Origin: Iris pallida
Lineage: Eukaryota; Streptophyta; Magnoliopsida; Asparagales; Iridaceae
Direction: 5' to 3'
Assembly (NCBI GenBank): GCA_029216955.1
Contig: JANAVB010023996.1
Span: forward strand, 12,392,461 to 12,456,460
DNA length: 64,000 nt
Made by a program: the position numbers and the translations under genes. Below, in pieces: positions 30,819-42,931 of this stretch; the stretch's first letter is position 1, and every line of letters starts with the position of its first letter. The notes below the pieces were generated by a model that saw only the letters and a list, made by a program, of their open reading frames with translations, was not told where the DNA came from and ran no database searches.

Positions 30819-32668
30819 ATTAAGTTAATTGTTGATGTTTTATAACCGTCAAGAGAAGCTTTATTTTGTACAACAAAAAATCCATTAATAATTATATATT
30901 ATGAATCGAACACACACACATAATATCAATAATCCAGAAGATATACATACATCAAATAACTATAATACCCAATTTTTATATTAATAAACTGTATATTGTT
31001 CATACACCACAAACTTCCAATGCATCCAACACGTCTAACCACAAACCTCTAACATTTGTCCAACCACAAACATATCCAACCAAAGTATGTAGTTTCTATA
31101 CATCTTAAACATCCAAAACTGAAAATTATACAAATAAAACCAAAATATGTAGCAAACCCGGCCGGAGCATATCCCTCTCATATTCACAGCACCTTCATTT
31201 TCCATGTAGTTTCTGAGAGAAGAAAGGAAATATATTTAATCATTATATGCACATGTTTGTATAAACTGATATCAACTAAGAACAAAAACTTCTAAAAAAA
31301 TTGCAATAAGCAAGTAGACATTTGTATCAATAAGCAAGTATCAGTGAAACTCTAACCCACCAAACAATGACATTGCAAAAAAAGAATAAATTGAAGAATA
31401 CATAGCAACAACTGATACATAAAAAGAAGCAAAAGCATAGCAAATTCGAAAGTATATACTTCTCAAGATCTCTTAACTCACCCTCATAATTTATACCAAA
31501 GGGAGAAAGGGTTACAGAGGACACCACCAACACCGACAAATGTATAACAAATTTCATAATCCATGGATAAAAACTACTCATTTCCATGTTGTCTATAGTG
31601 TATAAGAATCTAGAAATTTTTCTTTTTACTATGCACAAGTGTCCAATTTTTTTTATCATGATACCAAGTCTTTAGAACTGCATATTCTTAAGTTCCAAGC
31701 CCACTAGAACTTAGTGTGGTTGATGCGTTTTAAATGTTTAGAACACAATTAATGGTTTGGAGTCTGATCACATTTTTTCTCCTAAACTTTGGACCAAGTG
31801 AACTACTGCCATACTGGATACAAATTGTATTGTTTCTTGTTCAAGCAATTTCAACGGCGAAGATCATCATGGTGAAATGGAGTTTCTGATCAGATTCTCC
31901 ATTCATGTACATTCACAATCATAAAATTGGAGATAAAATCCTATTGACGACAACCTACATCTACATTATATTAACCTACCCTATATGCTAATTGCTAGGG
32001 CATTGTCTTTTTTTCTGAAAAATAAATTTTAGTACATGTACATGTTGTCCATGTTGAGCCTTGGTAACATCTCTGGGAGGTTTGAAATTTTATTCTTAAG
32101 AAGCCGATGAAGTGTTCATTTTCCAAATTCATGGAAAGCAATATTCCCTTGAAGGAGGAGGAGGCAACAACAGTTATTGATGATATAAATCATCACCCAA
32201 GTTCGCCTTTCATCGGAGAAACAATTGAACAACTTATACAAAATAAATTAAAAAAAAATTTGATGAATATAAAAAATTGGAAGGCAGTTTCGGCAAAAAA
32301 ACGTTAATGCAATAGCTTAAAAAAACATAAATCAGCTGAATTCATTTGAGTTTAGGCCAAAAAAACAATAATACAGGTCGAGGCTCAAGACTTACAATGA
32401 TTTTAGATGAGGTCAAGAATAGTGCAGTACAGGTTTGAACTACAAATAAACATGTGACTGACTAGTGAAGTTCAATTTCTATCTCATCGTATTCAATACA
32501 ATAGGTTTTTGAAAGATCAAGCCAGAGAACTTACAACATTTCCTAACAAGTATATAAGAAGAAACAGAGAGGGCTCAAACAAAGGCATTGGTTCAACCAA
32601 CATCATGATTCAAACAATAATACAATTTTATATAACTATCCACAGTAGTTACAATATCAATGGCTTAC

Positions 32669-35600
32669 CTTCAGGCAGAAGCTTGTAGGCGCCAGTTGAA
32701 ATCTCCTTTAGATCTACAAGGACAATGGCATTGGGAAGTGGTTTGGTGAGTTGTTCGAACAAAGGAGTCAAAGTTCCCATATTTATATCAATCAATCTTT
32801 TATGATCTAACCTCTGAGCATTAGAGGGATATAAGTCAGCTCAAAGCTTTCAAATAACTACAGAATTTTGATAATAAATGGAGTTGTATCCTATAAAGCA
32901 CTAACTCATCATAGAAAGGAAAGTAAGATGGCAAAAGTATTCATATTTCATAATCGAGGATAATGTCCTTACAGCATCAACATCTTATAATGCGGGAAGC
33001 TCTCTTAGAAGAATTGAGTCTACTTTTGCCAGATCCTGATAGCCATATGAAATAAGTCAAACAATGCAATAGTTTCTGACATCGATATATTATAGAATAA
33101 ATGGATAGGGAAAGTTATTCTCAAAGGAACAGGAGCAAACCTTGAATGGCATGCCAACCACAAGCTTTGCAGCAAGAGAAAGCTAAGGAACTCCAATTCA
33201 TTATTGCGTTGTCTGCAGCCAGCTTTCTTCTGACGTCACCTACTTCGAATGTTCCGGTGGAGGCTTTATCTGCACAGAAAATAAAGCATACATCAGTATA
33301 ACAGGTATGACATTGCCTATATGATGTATCATAATGTATCATATTAAAGGATGCCAACTACTTACCTTAACTGATGCTTATGATTTAAGAACGTCGGGAA
33401 TTAGGGTTGAAATTTTGACTAGGAAACCACAATTACAAAGGGGCTATTTGGATGAATATGGTCAAACTTTGAATATCATTCCAATCTAACTCAAAGTTTT
33501 CGTCAATTTTTGTAGATTTAAGAAATTTACCTAACCTCAGTTACATATAGAGAAACATGCACAAGTTCGATATTGTTTCAAAGCATGTTCACACTATACA
33601 TAACTGAGAGGGTCGCGGGCTAGCAGTAGTGACATCACAGCTGAAAGAGAAACCAAGATCCATGAACCACAAGTCCCCACAATATCCGTATCCTAGTAGA
33701 TACACATCCTGAGGAATTAATAGCCATTGCAACTGGCGGACTTATCGAGGAATTTGACATACCCCACATAAACTGCATGAGTTAAGGTAATTCTCATAGT
33801 ACAATAATGGAGAATGTAACAACATTAGAAACATGCAAAACTATTTACATTGATATTAATTTTGATTTTGATGCATAGTTTTTCAAGTGATCTCCACTTT
33901 AAGAGTGCCACTTTAATAGAACTATTTATAATTCAATAAGGAATACCAAATGAAAGAGGTAATATCGGTTAAGTTTAATTTTAAAAATTGTTAAACATGG
34001 TCTCAGACATTAAATGTAAAACATGAATTCTTAAAATTATGCAATATCATTAACCAGGAACTTTGAAGTAATCAAGATATATGCTTTAATGTTATGAGGT
34101 GGTCCAATTTACCTTTATGGCTTCTTCATGACTATTGGAGGCAAATAAGCACTGTGCAAGGAAGGAAATGGTAACTAGTTGTCAGAAGCAAATTGGAGGA
34201 ACTTGAATTAGCAATACAATTTTTTACAGTTAACTATAGTTGACCGAATAGTGTACATGTTGCAGTCATTGGCTGATACCCAAACCGACAAAACAAACTG
34301 ATTCGAAAGGCCACAACCACTACAAAACTCTCAGAAATCCTTTGAAATCTGCCAATATGGCTTATCGTAAGAAGTTCCAATATGGATAGTATGAACCTCA
34401 GTTTGCGTGTGCCGGGTGGGTAGAGGAGGAAACCTCACAATAATATGATTCAAAAACTAAGGGGCCAGGAAAAGTGTTTGCCAGTTCAAGTATACCGGTA
34501 CAGTACAAAAATTGATGATTATTCTCAATTTATAATGGGTCATTGTCTAGGAAGCATGGAAACACCAAATATCTGGGCCTTGTCATGTCAGATGCGTATT
34601 TGACACATCAACATACTCCAAAATATATTAGGATAAACCATAATAGGTGTCATGTCCATGTTGTAACTGTGTCTGTGCAACATATATACTTGATGGTATC
34701 TATGGAAGATAGAAACTCCAAATATAACATAATGGTCGCAAGCAAGAGATACACGCTATGGTATGACACAATTGACATGGACCATAGTAACTGAAAGTTC
34801 AGAGGCTCTAGTAAATCTGAGGTTGGTATTGCTTGTTGTAACTAAGCTATATTGGTACATTTATAAAGACTTCTCCGAAAGACGGTTACTAAAGTCCATC
34901 GAGTTTTCTTATTGGGTAATAGGTGTCGTGTAGAAAGGCAGAGAAAATTGGTGAACTTATAGAAGACTGGAATGTCACCTGGATCAAGTAGGCAAGCAAC
35001 AATTTGGTAAATGAAAAGAGCAGTAGCATGTTTCTGAGAATTAAGTGCAATGATATTCCATTTATTAGGTTGTCATTATTAATTGACAACTAGGGCACTA
35101 TAAATTAGAAAAGAAAATAAAATAAAGCTTATTAGATTATTAGATGATTTACTAATATCTTGATAATTATGTGTAAGTAATAAGCCATAAAGAAAGCAAC
35201 CGGAAGAAAATATTACCCAGTTACCCCATACTAAAGTCTATATAAGACTGAAACAATAAATACATCATTAGCCAACATACTACTGTTAATAGTTATTCAA
35301 AACTAGCAACATCAATTTCAGTTTTGGGTTGTTAGCTAGGCTAGTATATGTTTTAGGAAAGTATGTATATATAACATGAGTCGATACGAATTGGATACTC
35401 GTAGAGCTTCGCCAGTCGAGCTTGTTCATGAGCTCATGAGGTGAGCTTCCCATGTTGAAGCTTGGCTTGTTACAGAAATTGAGTTCTTTTACATGTTCAA
35501 TGCTTGCATTAATGAAGCCATGATGAGCTATATCGGCCGAGTCGAATCGAGAGTCGAATCGAGCTCCCGAGCTGCTCTGTCATTTGTAGTAGAATTCCAA

Positions 35601-35883
35601 CAAGAGCATTATAAACATATAAAATATCCATGCCAATTCAAAAATAAACCAACCTTCAAGTTTTCCCAAGACACTTGCATAAGAACAGAGCCATCCCGAT
35701 GCATGACACCTCGGTAGTCCACCTCTTCACCCAGTTGCATAAAGAGAGGCCTAATGAGGGAGTGTAAATGATTTACTTTCTATCCTAGCCAAAGAAAAGC
35801 CAAACTAACCTCTTTCTGCAATGGTAGTTGACCATTTCTCTGCTAGAAGTCAAAATGACGCCAATGCTTCTCCTCCAAGGAGC
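32669..35883 (-). pseudogene. Captured gene fragment inside the CACTA element, exon-like blocks
   Basis: On the minus strand, exon-like blocks lie at 35883-35810, 35750-35654, 33269-33141, about 33035-32974 and 32813-32669. The first two join in phase, reading through REMVNYHCRKR into PLFMQLGEEVDYRGVMHRDG. The last reads RLDHKRLIDINMG, FEQLTKPLPNAIVLVDLKEI and ends at a good donor (GAAG|GTAAGC). The 33269 block starts after TCTGTGCAG and includes VGDVRRKLAADNAIMNWSSL. One block (near 32990) has a stop. Acceptors are Y-rich plus CAG/TAG. I do not recognise the parent gene. Gene capture by CACTA elements is well known; here it is inferred from exon-like coding with splice borders. Confidence 0.45.
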
Positions 35884-38369
35884 CTGCACAGTAATAATGA
35901 AAGACAGAAATAGGCATCAAAGCTATACTAGAACTCAAAACAAATAGTAGTTATATAGCAGCAAGCAATCTTCCTCATGCGTTCTAAGCATAGTAGACAT
36001 GACAAAGATGGGGCAGAATGAGCAGTACCACCCCCTTTTGTATATTTGCTGCTTGCAGCACTGAACCAACCAATTCCTACTAAATTGAAGGAAAATATAC
36101 CTAAAAGAAGCGTATTTTAGTCCTAAAAAAAATCCCATTTTTAATTTTTAAAAAAAGCTCTTCCGCCAAAATAAATTCAGGCCCCTATTCAATTCTAACA
36201 CCAAGACCACCATCCATGTCGTGTCCGGTACGTGTCCGACAAAGCGACTATTGGGACGTCTGTGCTTCCTACATCGAACATGATCAATGACCAATACATA
36301 ACAGAAATCAACAGAATCCACCGATTCCAACACAATTAGTTACAGAAATAGAAATTAAAAAACTCGGGTTAGTGTGGTACCCCTACCTATTCCTCTCCCC
36401 TTCAGATCTATCATTCATTATCTTCTTCTTCTTTTTTCTTCTTCTTCTTCTTCTCCCCGTAAGATCAGTCTGGGTTAGTGTTTGCGGCTAGCGTTTGAGG
36501 TGGAAGATGAATGAGGGATTTGGGGGTTTAGAAGAGGGAGGATAGGGTGGAGACGCGGGAGGAAGAGATGAGCTTCTTGAGGACGGGGACGGGGACACGA
36601 GAAGAGGAGAGAAAGAGGATACATGGAGAGAAGGAGAGGAGGGAAGAGGAAAGGTGAAAAGGAGTTTTCGATGATGTAAGTGAAATGATCGAAGAATACT
36701 TGTCTAGCCAAATATATGTTATGACTATGAAACCGTCAATATAGATGATAAAGGGAAAAACAATTAAAAAAATTACCAAAATACTAGCTGAAATGTAAGC
36801 GGGAAATTTTTCGCATATGCATTAGTTGACGGTTATTATCAAAACGTCAATATAAAAAATGTTATTTCTTGACGGATCCTTCAAAACCGTCAACATATAT
36901 GCTATAAAATTGTCAAAGTGACAAAAACTTGTCTTCTCTTGACGTAAGCCTAAAACCGTCAAGATAACCACTATTGTTGACGGTTTTCGATGATGGTCAA
37001 CTTATAAACCGTTAAGAATCGTCATTTTTCTTGTAGTACATGCACGATATACTAGTAGATGGTAAACCAGTACAACATGTAACCATGTGGAAAGAAATAC
37101 AATAGGAAAATAAAACATGAAAATACTGTATAAGTTTGGCAAGGTATACTTGTCTGGTGGTTGCACGTAGAACCAATACTACTACTTAATCAATAAGCCA
37201 CAAAAGTCAAATTCTTCCAGATCACTCCAGATGCTGAAACAGACACCACCAACGTATTTGGTATAAGAAAAATGTCAAAGTTTTACTACCCATAAGTCAA
37301 ATTCTTGATACAGGGGCAAAACGGTAAAAATGTCCGCCGTTGAACCCGCTTTGTACCGAAATATGTGCCAGAACCCATGGTCTTAAAAGTAGATAAATTA
37401 TATACCTATAGGACTAGTTTTTCGATACAAACTCATCCTATGTCCAAATTTGGATTTCAATGAGGCGATAAAATGCCCGTTGAGTCGGATCGCTGCTCCG
37501 CCAAAGTAGTGTTCCGGTCAACCTTCTCAAAACCGGACCAAACTTGGCTCACAGGACCAGAAAAATGACGCGAGTCCCATTGCACAAGTTTTGTCACAAG
37601 GTGGCAAACATGCACGAAGTAATTAGGGTTTGTGCAAAGGGACCGATACGGTGTACCTCGATCGATATGCCTTGAATTCGTCACTCACATGCAACCAATT
37701 CGAGTTTCGTCGAAGCCCAAATGTCCGTAGCATCCGTACGCATCTTTCGTTGCTGACGGATTGTGACCAAATCGTCCGGTTTGTCGTGATGGACACCGTA
37801 CCGGAAAAAATTCAAAGTTTTAAAAACAAATTTCTCAGTTTGTTCTCAATTTTCAAATAGATTTTCAACAGAAATAATCAACTAGAATTAAAACTAAAAA
37901 TAGGGTTTCAAACTTAGTTAGGTTGTCTACAAGGTTGTTCAAGCAATTTTATAAGATTTGTGATATCCTGGTCGTAAATCGGCTTCCATTTTGGGGCTTT
38001 GGGACATTTTTTAATTCCAAAAAATCGAATTATTTCTCGATTTTGGAGCTCAATTTTCGTTGCACATGGTGCAAATTAAAGGAATCTATTTGAAGGGATC
38101 TGGAGCCGTATAGGTTGTCTAACATAGAAATTTTTGGCTCATAAAAACATTAAACAATGAGGAAGATACATAGCGTTGAAAGTCGGTACCTGGGTTGTTT
38201 GTTGTCGTGTGCACTGCTCTTATGTGTGCGCGTTTGGCCTGCCCTGAGCGGTGCTCCGGCGTCCGTACGATGGCGGGGAGGCTCGCTGGATGTCAGGGGC
38301 TGGTGTGTCGAGGGTTGGCAAGGGTAGGGTTAGGGTTTATTTCGACTTCTCACGCTCTCTCTCCTTTCT

Positions 38370-38373
<4 letters not shown>

Positions 38374-38417
<44 letters not shown>

Positions 38418-38442
38418 CTCTATTATATATATATTTTTTCTC

Positions 38443-38485
<43 letters not shown>
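38374..38485. repeat. AT microsatellite
   Basis: (AT)n interrupted by TTTTCTCTATT and TTTTTTCTCTATT. Confidence 0.9.
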
Positions 38486-38486
<1 letters not shown>

Positions 38487-38547
38487 CTTCTACAAAATTG
38501 GGGGAGGACGGGTTGCTGGGCCCTTTCGCTCGGGTTGGGTGGGGGGG

Positions 38548-39488
38548 TGTTGACACAAAGTCACAGTCAACCAAATATTGATAACTTTGACTAAATAATA
38601 CTTGTGATAATTCAATACGACACACGACGACTACTTCCAGCTCAAGCCCGACGACAGCTCAGTTTTGCAGATGCGAGTCGTTTTTCAAGTCTGTACTTTT
38701 ATATTTATTGAGTCTAGAATGATTGTAAGATGAGTTATGCTGGGCTCTTGAGACTCAACCCATAACCTATCCAAATCCATAAAGCTCCACATCCAAAATC
38801 AGCCCACTGGACCCTTGGACCCATTCTGTGTTATGGAGACAGAGTTCGGGCCGAACTCTGCCTCCACACAGAGTTCGGGCCGAACTCTGTCCCCTAAAAA
38901 TCAGCACCCTAATTTTTAGGGCTTGCTGGTTGCTAGTTGTCCAACGGCCAAATATTTAAAAATTCCAACCAGAATTCTGGTCGAATTCTGCCTGATAAAA
39001 CCCTATAAATAGGCCAAGAATTCTCCCATTTTTATTCATCCAATCTTCTCTTCTCTTCTCTCTTAAGCTCAATATAAGCCATACCCTTCTTCATCTACTA
39101 GCCACAAGTTTTCTAAGTCTCGAGTGCTTAGCATCTCTCAGTTAGGAGTCTTGTGCAAGAGTTCAAGAAGTAGCTTAGAAAATTCCAAGCATCGCCACTG
39201 CGATCCATTGTAAGAAGTTGACGTGCTCTTCTGAAGAAAAGGCACGGGGTGTAACTACTATTTCACAAATAGTGGATTTAATCCTGAGCTAGAGTTCTCT
39301 GGCCTGGACTAGTCCTCCACGAGGGAAACCAGGTTAAAATCGGCTGTGTTTGCGTATGCTCTCTTGCTCCTTATTTATTTTCTGTATTTACTCTGATTAA
39401 TTTTAGATTATGAAAGAGTTAATTTTTTAATTGGCTTTTATTGCTATAACTCTATTCACCCCCCTCTAGAGTTGCCATCTGTTCTTCA
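38548..39488 (+). repeat. 5' LTR of the SIRE-type element
   Basis: 941 bp. TATA box at 39004-39011. Two palindromes with arms CAGAGTTCGG / CCGAACTCTG around one base lie between 38832 and 38892, upstream of the TATA box. Confidence 0.9.
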
Positions 39489-39490
39489 AT

Positions 39491-39502
39491 TGGTATCAGA
39501 GC
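39491..39502 (+). other. Primer binding site of the SIRE-type element
   Basis: TGGTATCAGAGC, complement of initiator Met tRNA 3' end, two bases after the LTR. Confidence 0.9.
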
Positions 39503-39542
39503 TCTGTTCTCTTTACAAGGACTTACATCCTAGAGCTGATCC

Positions 39543-41606
39543 ATGGCAACCACACAATTTTTGATTTTCAATCACGGTGAAGGACAGTCCACTCATAGGC
39601 CTCCCCTATTTGATGGAACTAACTACACGTATTGGAAAACAAGGATGAGTTTTTATCTCAAGTCGCTAGACTTTGACCTGTGGACTATCGTCACTGACGG
39701 TTACAAAAAGCCCGCCAGAATAGTCGTCAATGGCGATCTCGTTGAGAAATCACATGACAAATATTCTGACGAGGAGAAGAAACAGGCAAGTCTAGACGCG
39801 AGAGCTATTAATGCTTTATTCTGTACGATAGACAGGAATGAGTTCAACAGGGTATCTACATGCACCACATCTCACGAAGTATGGAGACTTCTAGAAGTGA
39901 CGCATGAAGGAACCACCCAAGTCAAGGAACCAAAGATAAGCCGTCTCACTCAAGAATACGATGCTTTCAAGATGAAGACAAACGAGACGATCACGCAAAT
40001 GTTCACAAGATTCTTCGACATCATCAACCTCCTGTCTTCGCTTGGCAAGCAATACTCAAATCACGAGAAGATTCGCAAGCTACTTAGGGGGCTACCAAAA
40101 ATTTGGAACCCTAAGGTGACAGCCATCATAGAAGGAAATGATCTCACAACCATGTCCATGGAGACCTTGATGGGAAAGCTAATGACTCATGAGCTTGACC
40201 TCAAGGACTTCGAAGAGCCTGCTCCTAAGGCTAAGGAGATCGCACTCAAAGCTCACCGACGGAGGGCTGAACCCGAATAGACGGATGACGACAACTCAGA
40301 AGATGATGATCAAGCTCTCATGGTCCGCAACTTCAAGAGATTCTTTCACTTCAATCGAAGAAAGAAGGAACCACAAGAAGATGGAGAAGAAGAGCCAACC
40401 TGCTACGGTTGCAAGAAGACTGGACACGTCCGAAAAGACTGTCCATTCTTGAAGAAGAGCAACCGCTATGAAAAGCCATACAAGAAGACCTCCTCAAAGA
40501 AATATGCCAACACAAGCATTTGGCATGAAAGCGAAGCTAGCGACTCCGAGGAAGAAAAGAACTCTCCTCAAGATACGGCTAATGTGTGCCTAATGGCGAC
40601 GTCTGACAAGGTATCAAACGAAACTCTTGACGACTTCACTTTTGATGAACTTGGCGATGCTTTCACCGATTTACTTAGTGATCACAAAAAGGTCATTGGT
40701 AAATACAAACATGCCAAGGACAAAATCAAAAGTCATGAAGTCGAAATACAAAGACTTTCTCTATTACTTGATAACATTAGAGACACTACACCCACGGATG
40801 TCACTGATGAGGTATCTAAGCTTAAAATAAGCTTACATGATGCCGAGGCACGTATTGAGCAACAAACACAAGAAATTACAACACTCAACACGGAGCTTGC
40901 AGAAGAAAAGAGCAGACATAAGATTTATATTACTAAGATGCATGGTGTGAATGCTAAGATTACTGAATTGTAAGCTGTCTCTAAGAAACTAGAGACTAAA
41001 TTAGGAAAACAGGTTGCTCAACCTCAAACCCAATCACAGGAGACACACACAAAGCATGACACCACTCATACTAGTCAACCACGTCATCCTTATGCTGCTC
41101 ATAATCATGCTTACATGTACACACACTTTCACAAAGGACACAAACCACATGCACGTAGAAATAATCATCATATGTCACAAAAACATCATGCTACACATAG
41201 ATATAATCATTACCATGTTGCACAAAGACACAATCAACATCACTCTACATATAGAAATCATCATGTCATGCCATATAGACAATATCATCATGCCATACCA
41301 TATAGACAACATCACCATACCACTCCACATAGTCATCATCACCATACTGAATCTACATATCATCACACTTTTCCTCATTATTCTGCTTATAGACATCATC
41401 AGCATGCTCCTAATGTAAATAGGAATGCTACATGTACTTATTGTGGTTTACATGGACACATTTCACCACAATATAGAATTAGAAGATTAGTAGATAGAAA
41501 GATATATGCATGGTTTCCAAAAACTAACTCTTCACGACCCTCAAGAACTTGGGTACCAAAGGTCACATCTACTCTTGATGTAGGTGGACCTTTCCTCCTC
41601 AACTAA
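39543..41606 (+). pseudogene. gag: SIRE-type gag, two in-frame stops
   Basis: One frame runs from ATG 39543 to 41606 with TAG at 40278 and TAA at 40971. Capsid part: motifs RPPLFDGTNYTYWKTRM, FTRFFDIINLLSSLGK and IRKLLRGLPKIWNPKV (39600-40110). The first zinc knuckle CYGCKKTGHVRKDC is at about 40402-40443. A Glu/Lys/Asp-rich coiled-coil-like segment follows (40620-41000), then a strongly His/Tyr/Asn-rich linker (41110-41425). A second knuckle CTYCGLHGHISPQY (last Cys replaced by Tyr) is at about 41432-41475. The large gag with coiled coil fits Sireviruses. Gag would form the particle; this copy cannot make it intact. Confidence 0.85.
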
Positions 41607-42931
41607 GAGTAAGTGGATTCTCGATATTGGATGCTCGCGGCATATGACGGGAGACGCAAATCTTTTCGCATCACTATCGATGAAGAGAGAAGGATATGTA
41701 TCCTTCGACAATAACCTAAAAGGTTATATTATAGGTAATAGCATTATTGGTTATCCTCCCTCTCTCGTAATAAAGGATGTCTGCCTAGTGACCGAGTTAA
41801 AGCATAACTTGCTCAGCATCAGTCATCTTGCTGACCATGGATATGACATTAACTTTGGACAAAACAAATGCCTTATTTATGATAGGTCAACAGGAGATAT
41901 TGCTTTTGAAGGGGTAAGAGAGGACAATATTTATATTTTCTATTTGTCTATAGATACTAACAAAGCAGGTAGATGCCTATATGCTCATAAAGATGAACGG
42001 TTACTATGGCACCAGCGTCTTGGTCATGCCAATATGGATACTATATCCAGACTATCGACCAAGAAGCTAGTTAGAGGCTTGCCCGACATCACATTCAAAA
42101 AGGACACCGTATGTGCCGAATGTGAGTTGAATAAGGCAACCAAGTTATCTTTTCATTCCAAAAACTCTGTAAGCACTACTAGACCCCTGCAACTACTCCA
42201 TATAGATTTATTTGGCCCTAGTAGTGTAGACAGTCTTGGTGGAAAACTCTATGCCTTTGTTATTGTTGATGACTTTTCAAGATTTACTTGGGTTTTCTTT
42301 CTTAGTTATAAAGTGATGCTCTTTCGGTTTTCAAGATTTTTGTTAAGAAAGTTCAAAACGAAAAAGGCTACATGATTACTCAAATCCGAAGTGATCATGG
42401 AGGTGAGTTCGAAAATTCTAATTTTGAAAAGTTTTGTGATTCCAATGGTTTTGATCATGAGTTTTCTTGTCCAAGAACTCCTCAACAAAATGGTGTTGTG
42501 GAGCGGAAGAATTGGACTCTTGGTGATATGGCTAGAGTCATATTGAACAAGTTTTTACTTCGGAAATACTTTTGGGCTGAAGCTGTCAGTACAGCATGCC
42601 ACATTTTAAATAGGGTACTTATTCGTCCTATTACGAAGAAAACACCCTATGAGCTTTGGTTTGGAAGAACCCCAAATATTTCTTATTTTAGAGTTTTTGG
42701 CTGTAGATGTTTTATCCTTAACACCAAAGACAACTTAGGCAAATTTGATGCCAAAGCTGACGATGGTATTTTCCTTGGCTATGCTGCCAAGAGTAAGGGA
42801 TATATAGTTTTTAACAAACGTTCATTAATTGTGGAAGAGTCTACAAATATGACTTTTGATGAAGATAACAGTACAGCAGCTACTCTTGATGATGATGTTG
42901 AGCCATCAATGTCTACTCCAATGAACACCAC
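41584..42931 (+). pseudogene. pol: SIRE-type protease and integrase, frameshifted, cut at 42931
   Basis: The frame changes between gag and protease near 41584-41606 and again near 42310-42375. Protease has ILDIGCSRHMTGD at about 41618-41655, where the usual active-site Ser of D-S-G is Ile. Integrase zinc region HQRLGHANMD...CAECELNKAT is at 42010-42140. Core motifs: HIDLFGP (42199), SDHGGEF (42391), PQQNGVVERKNW (about 42480-42515). The coding sequence stops where the next element is inserted and resumes at 49764. Confidence 0.85.

Larger units (their letters stand above)
30528..37038. mobile_element. CACTA DNA transposon, non-autonomous
   Basis: Left end CACTACAAGAAAAA, right end TTTTTCTTGTAGTA, giving 14-bp terminal inverted repeats with one mismatch. 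Target duplication is CGT/CAT, with one change from the empty site TATACATGCACG seen at 58334. Subterminal regions (30540-30830 and 36720-37030) are dense in TTGACGG/CCGTCAA, as expected of transposase-binding repeats in En/Spm elements. No transposase is recognisable in its 6.5 kb. The interior holds exon-like blocks of an unidentified gene on the minus strand; the rest (30830-32660, 33270-35650, 35890-36720) shows no coding signal I can support. Confidence 0.9.

Noticed and set aside
31056..31659. Frames of 79-110 residues inside the CACTA element as transposase
   Set aside because: No transposase motif; AT-rich composition; frames short.
35400..35580. Word family GAGCTCATGAG / GAGTCGAATCGAG as a separate element
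   Set aside because: Resembles common plant dispersed repeats but no ends or target duplication could be found.
38195..38625. Frames of 85-128 residues on both strands
   Set aside because: They run through an AT microsatellite and LTR sequence; no domain and no conservation in related LTRs.
41014..41418. 134-residue Ile/His-rich frame and its antisense Met/Ser-rich shadow
   Set aside because: Both overlap the His-rich linker of SIRE gag, which is in frame with gag.
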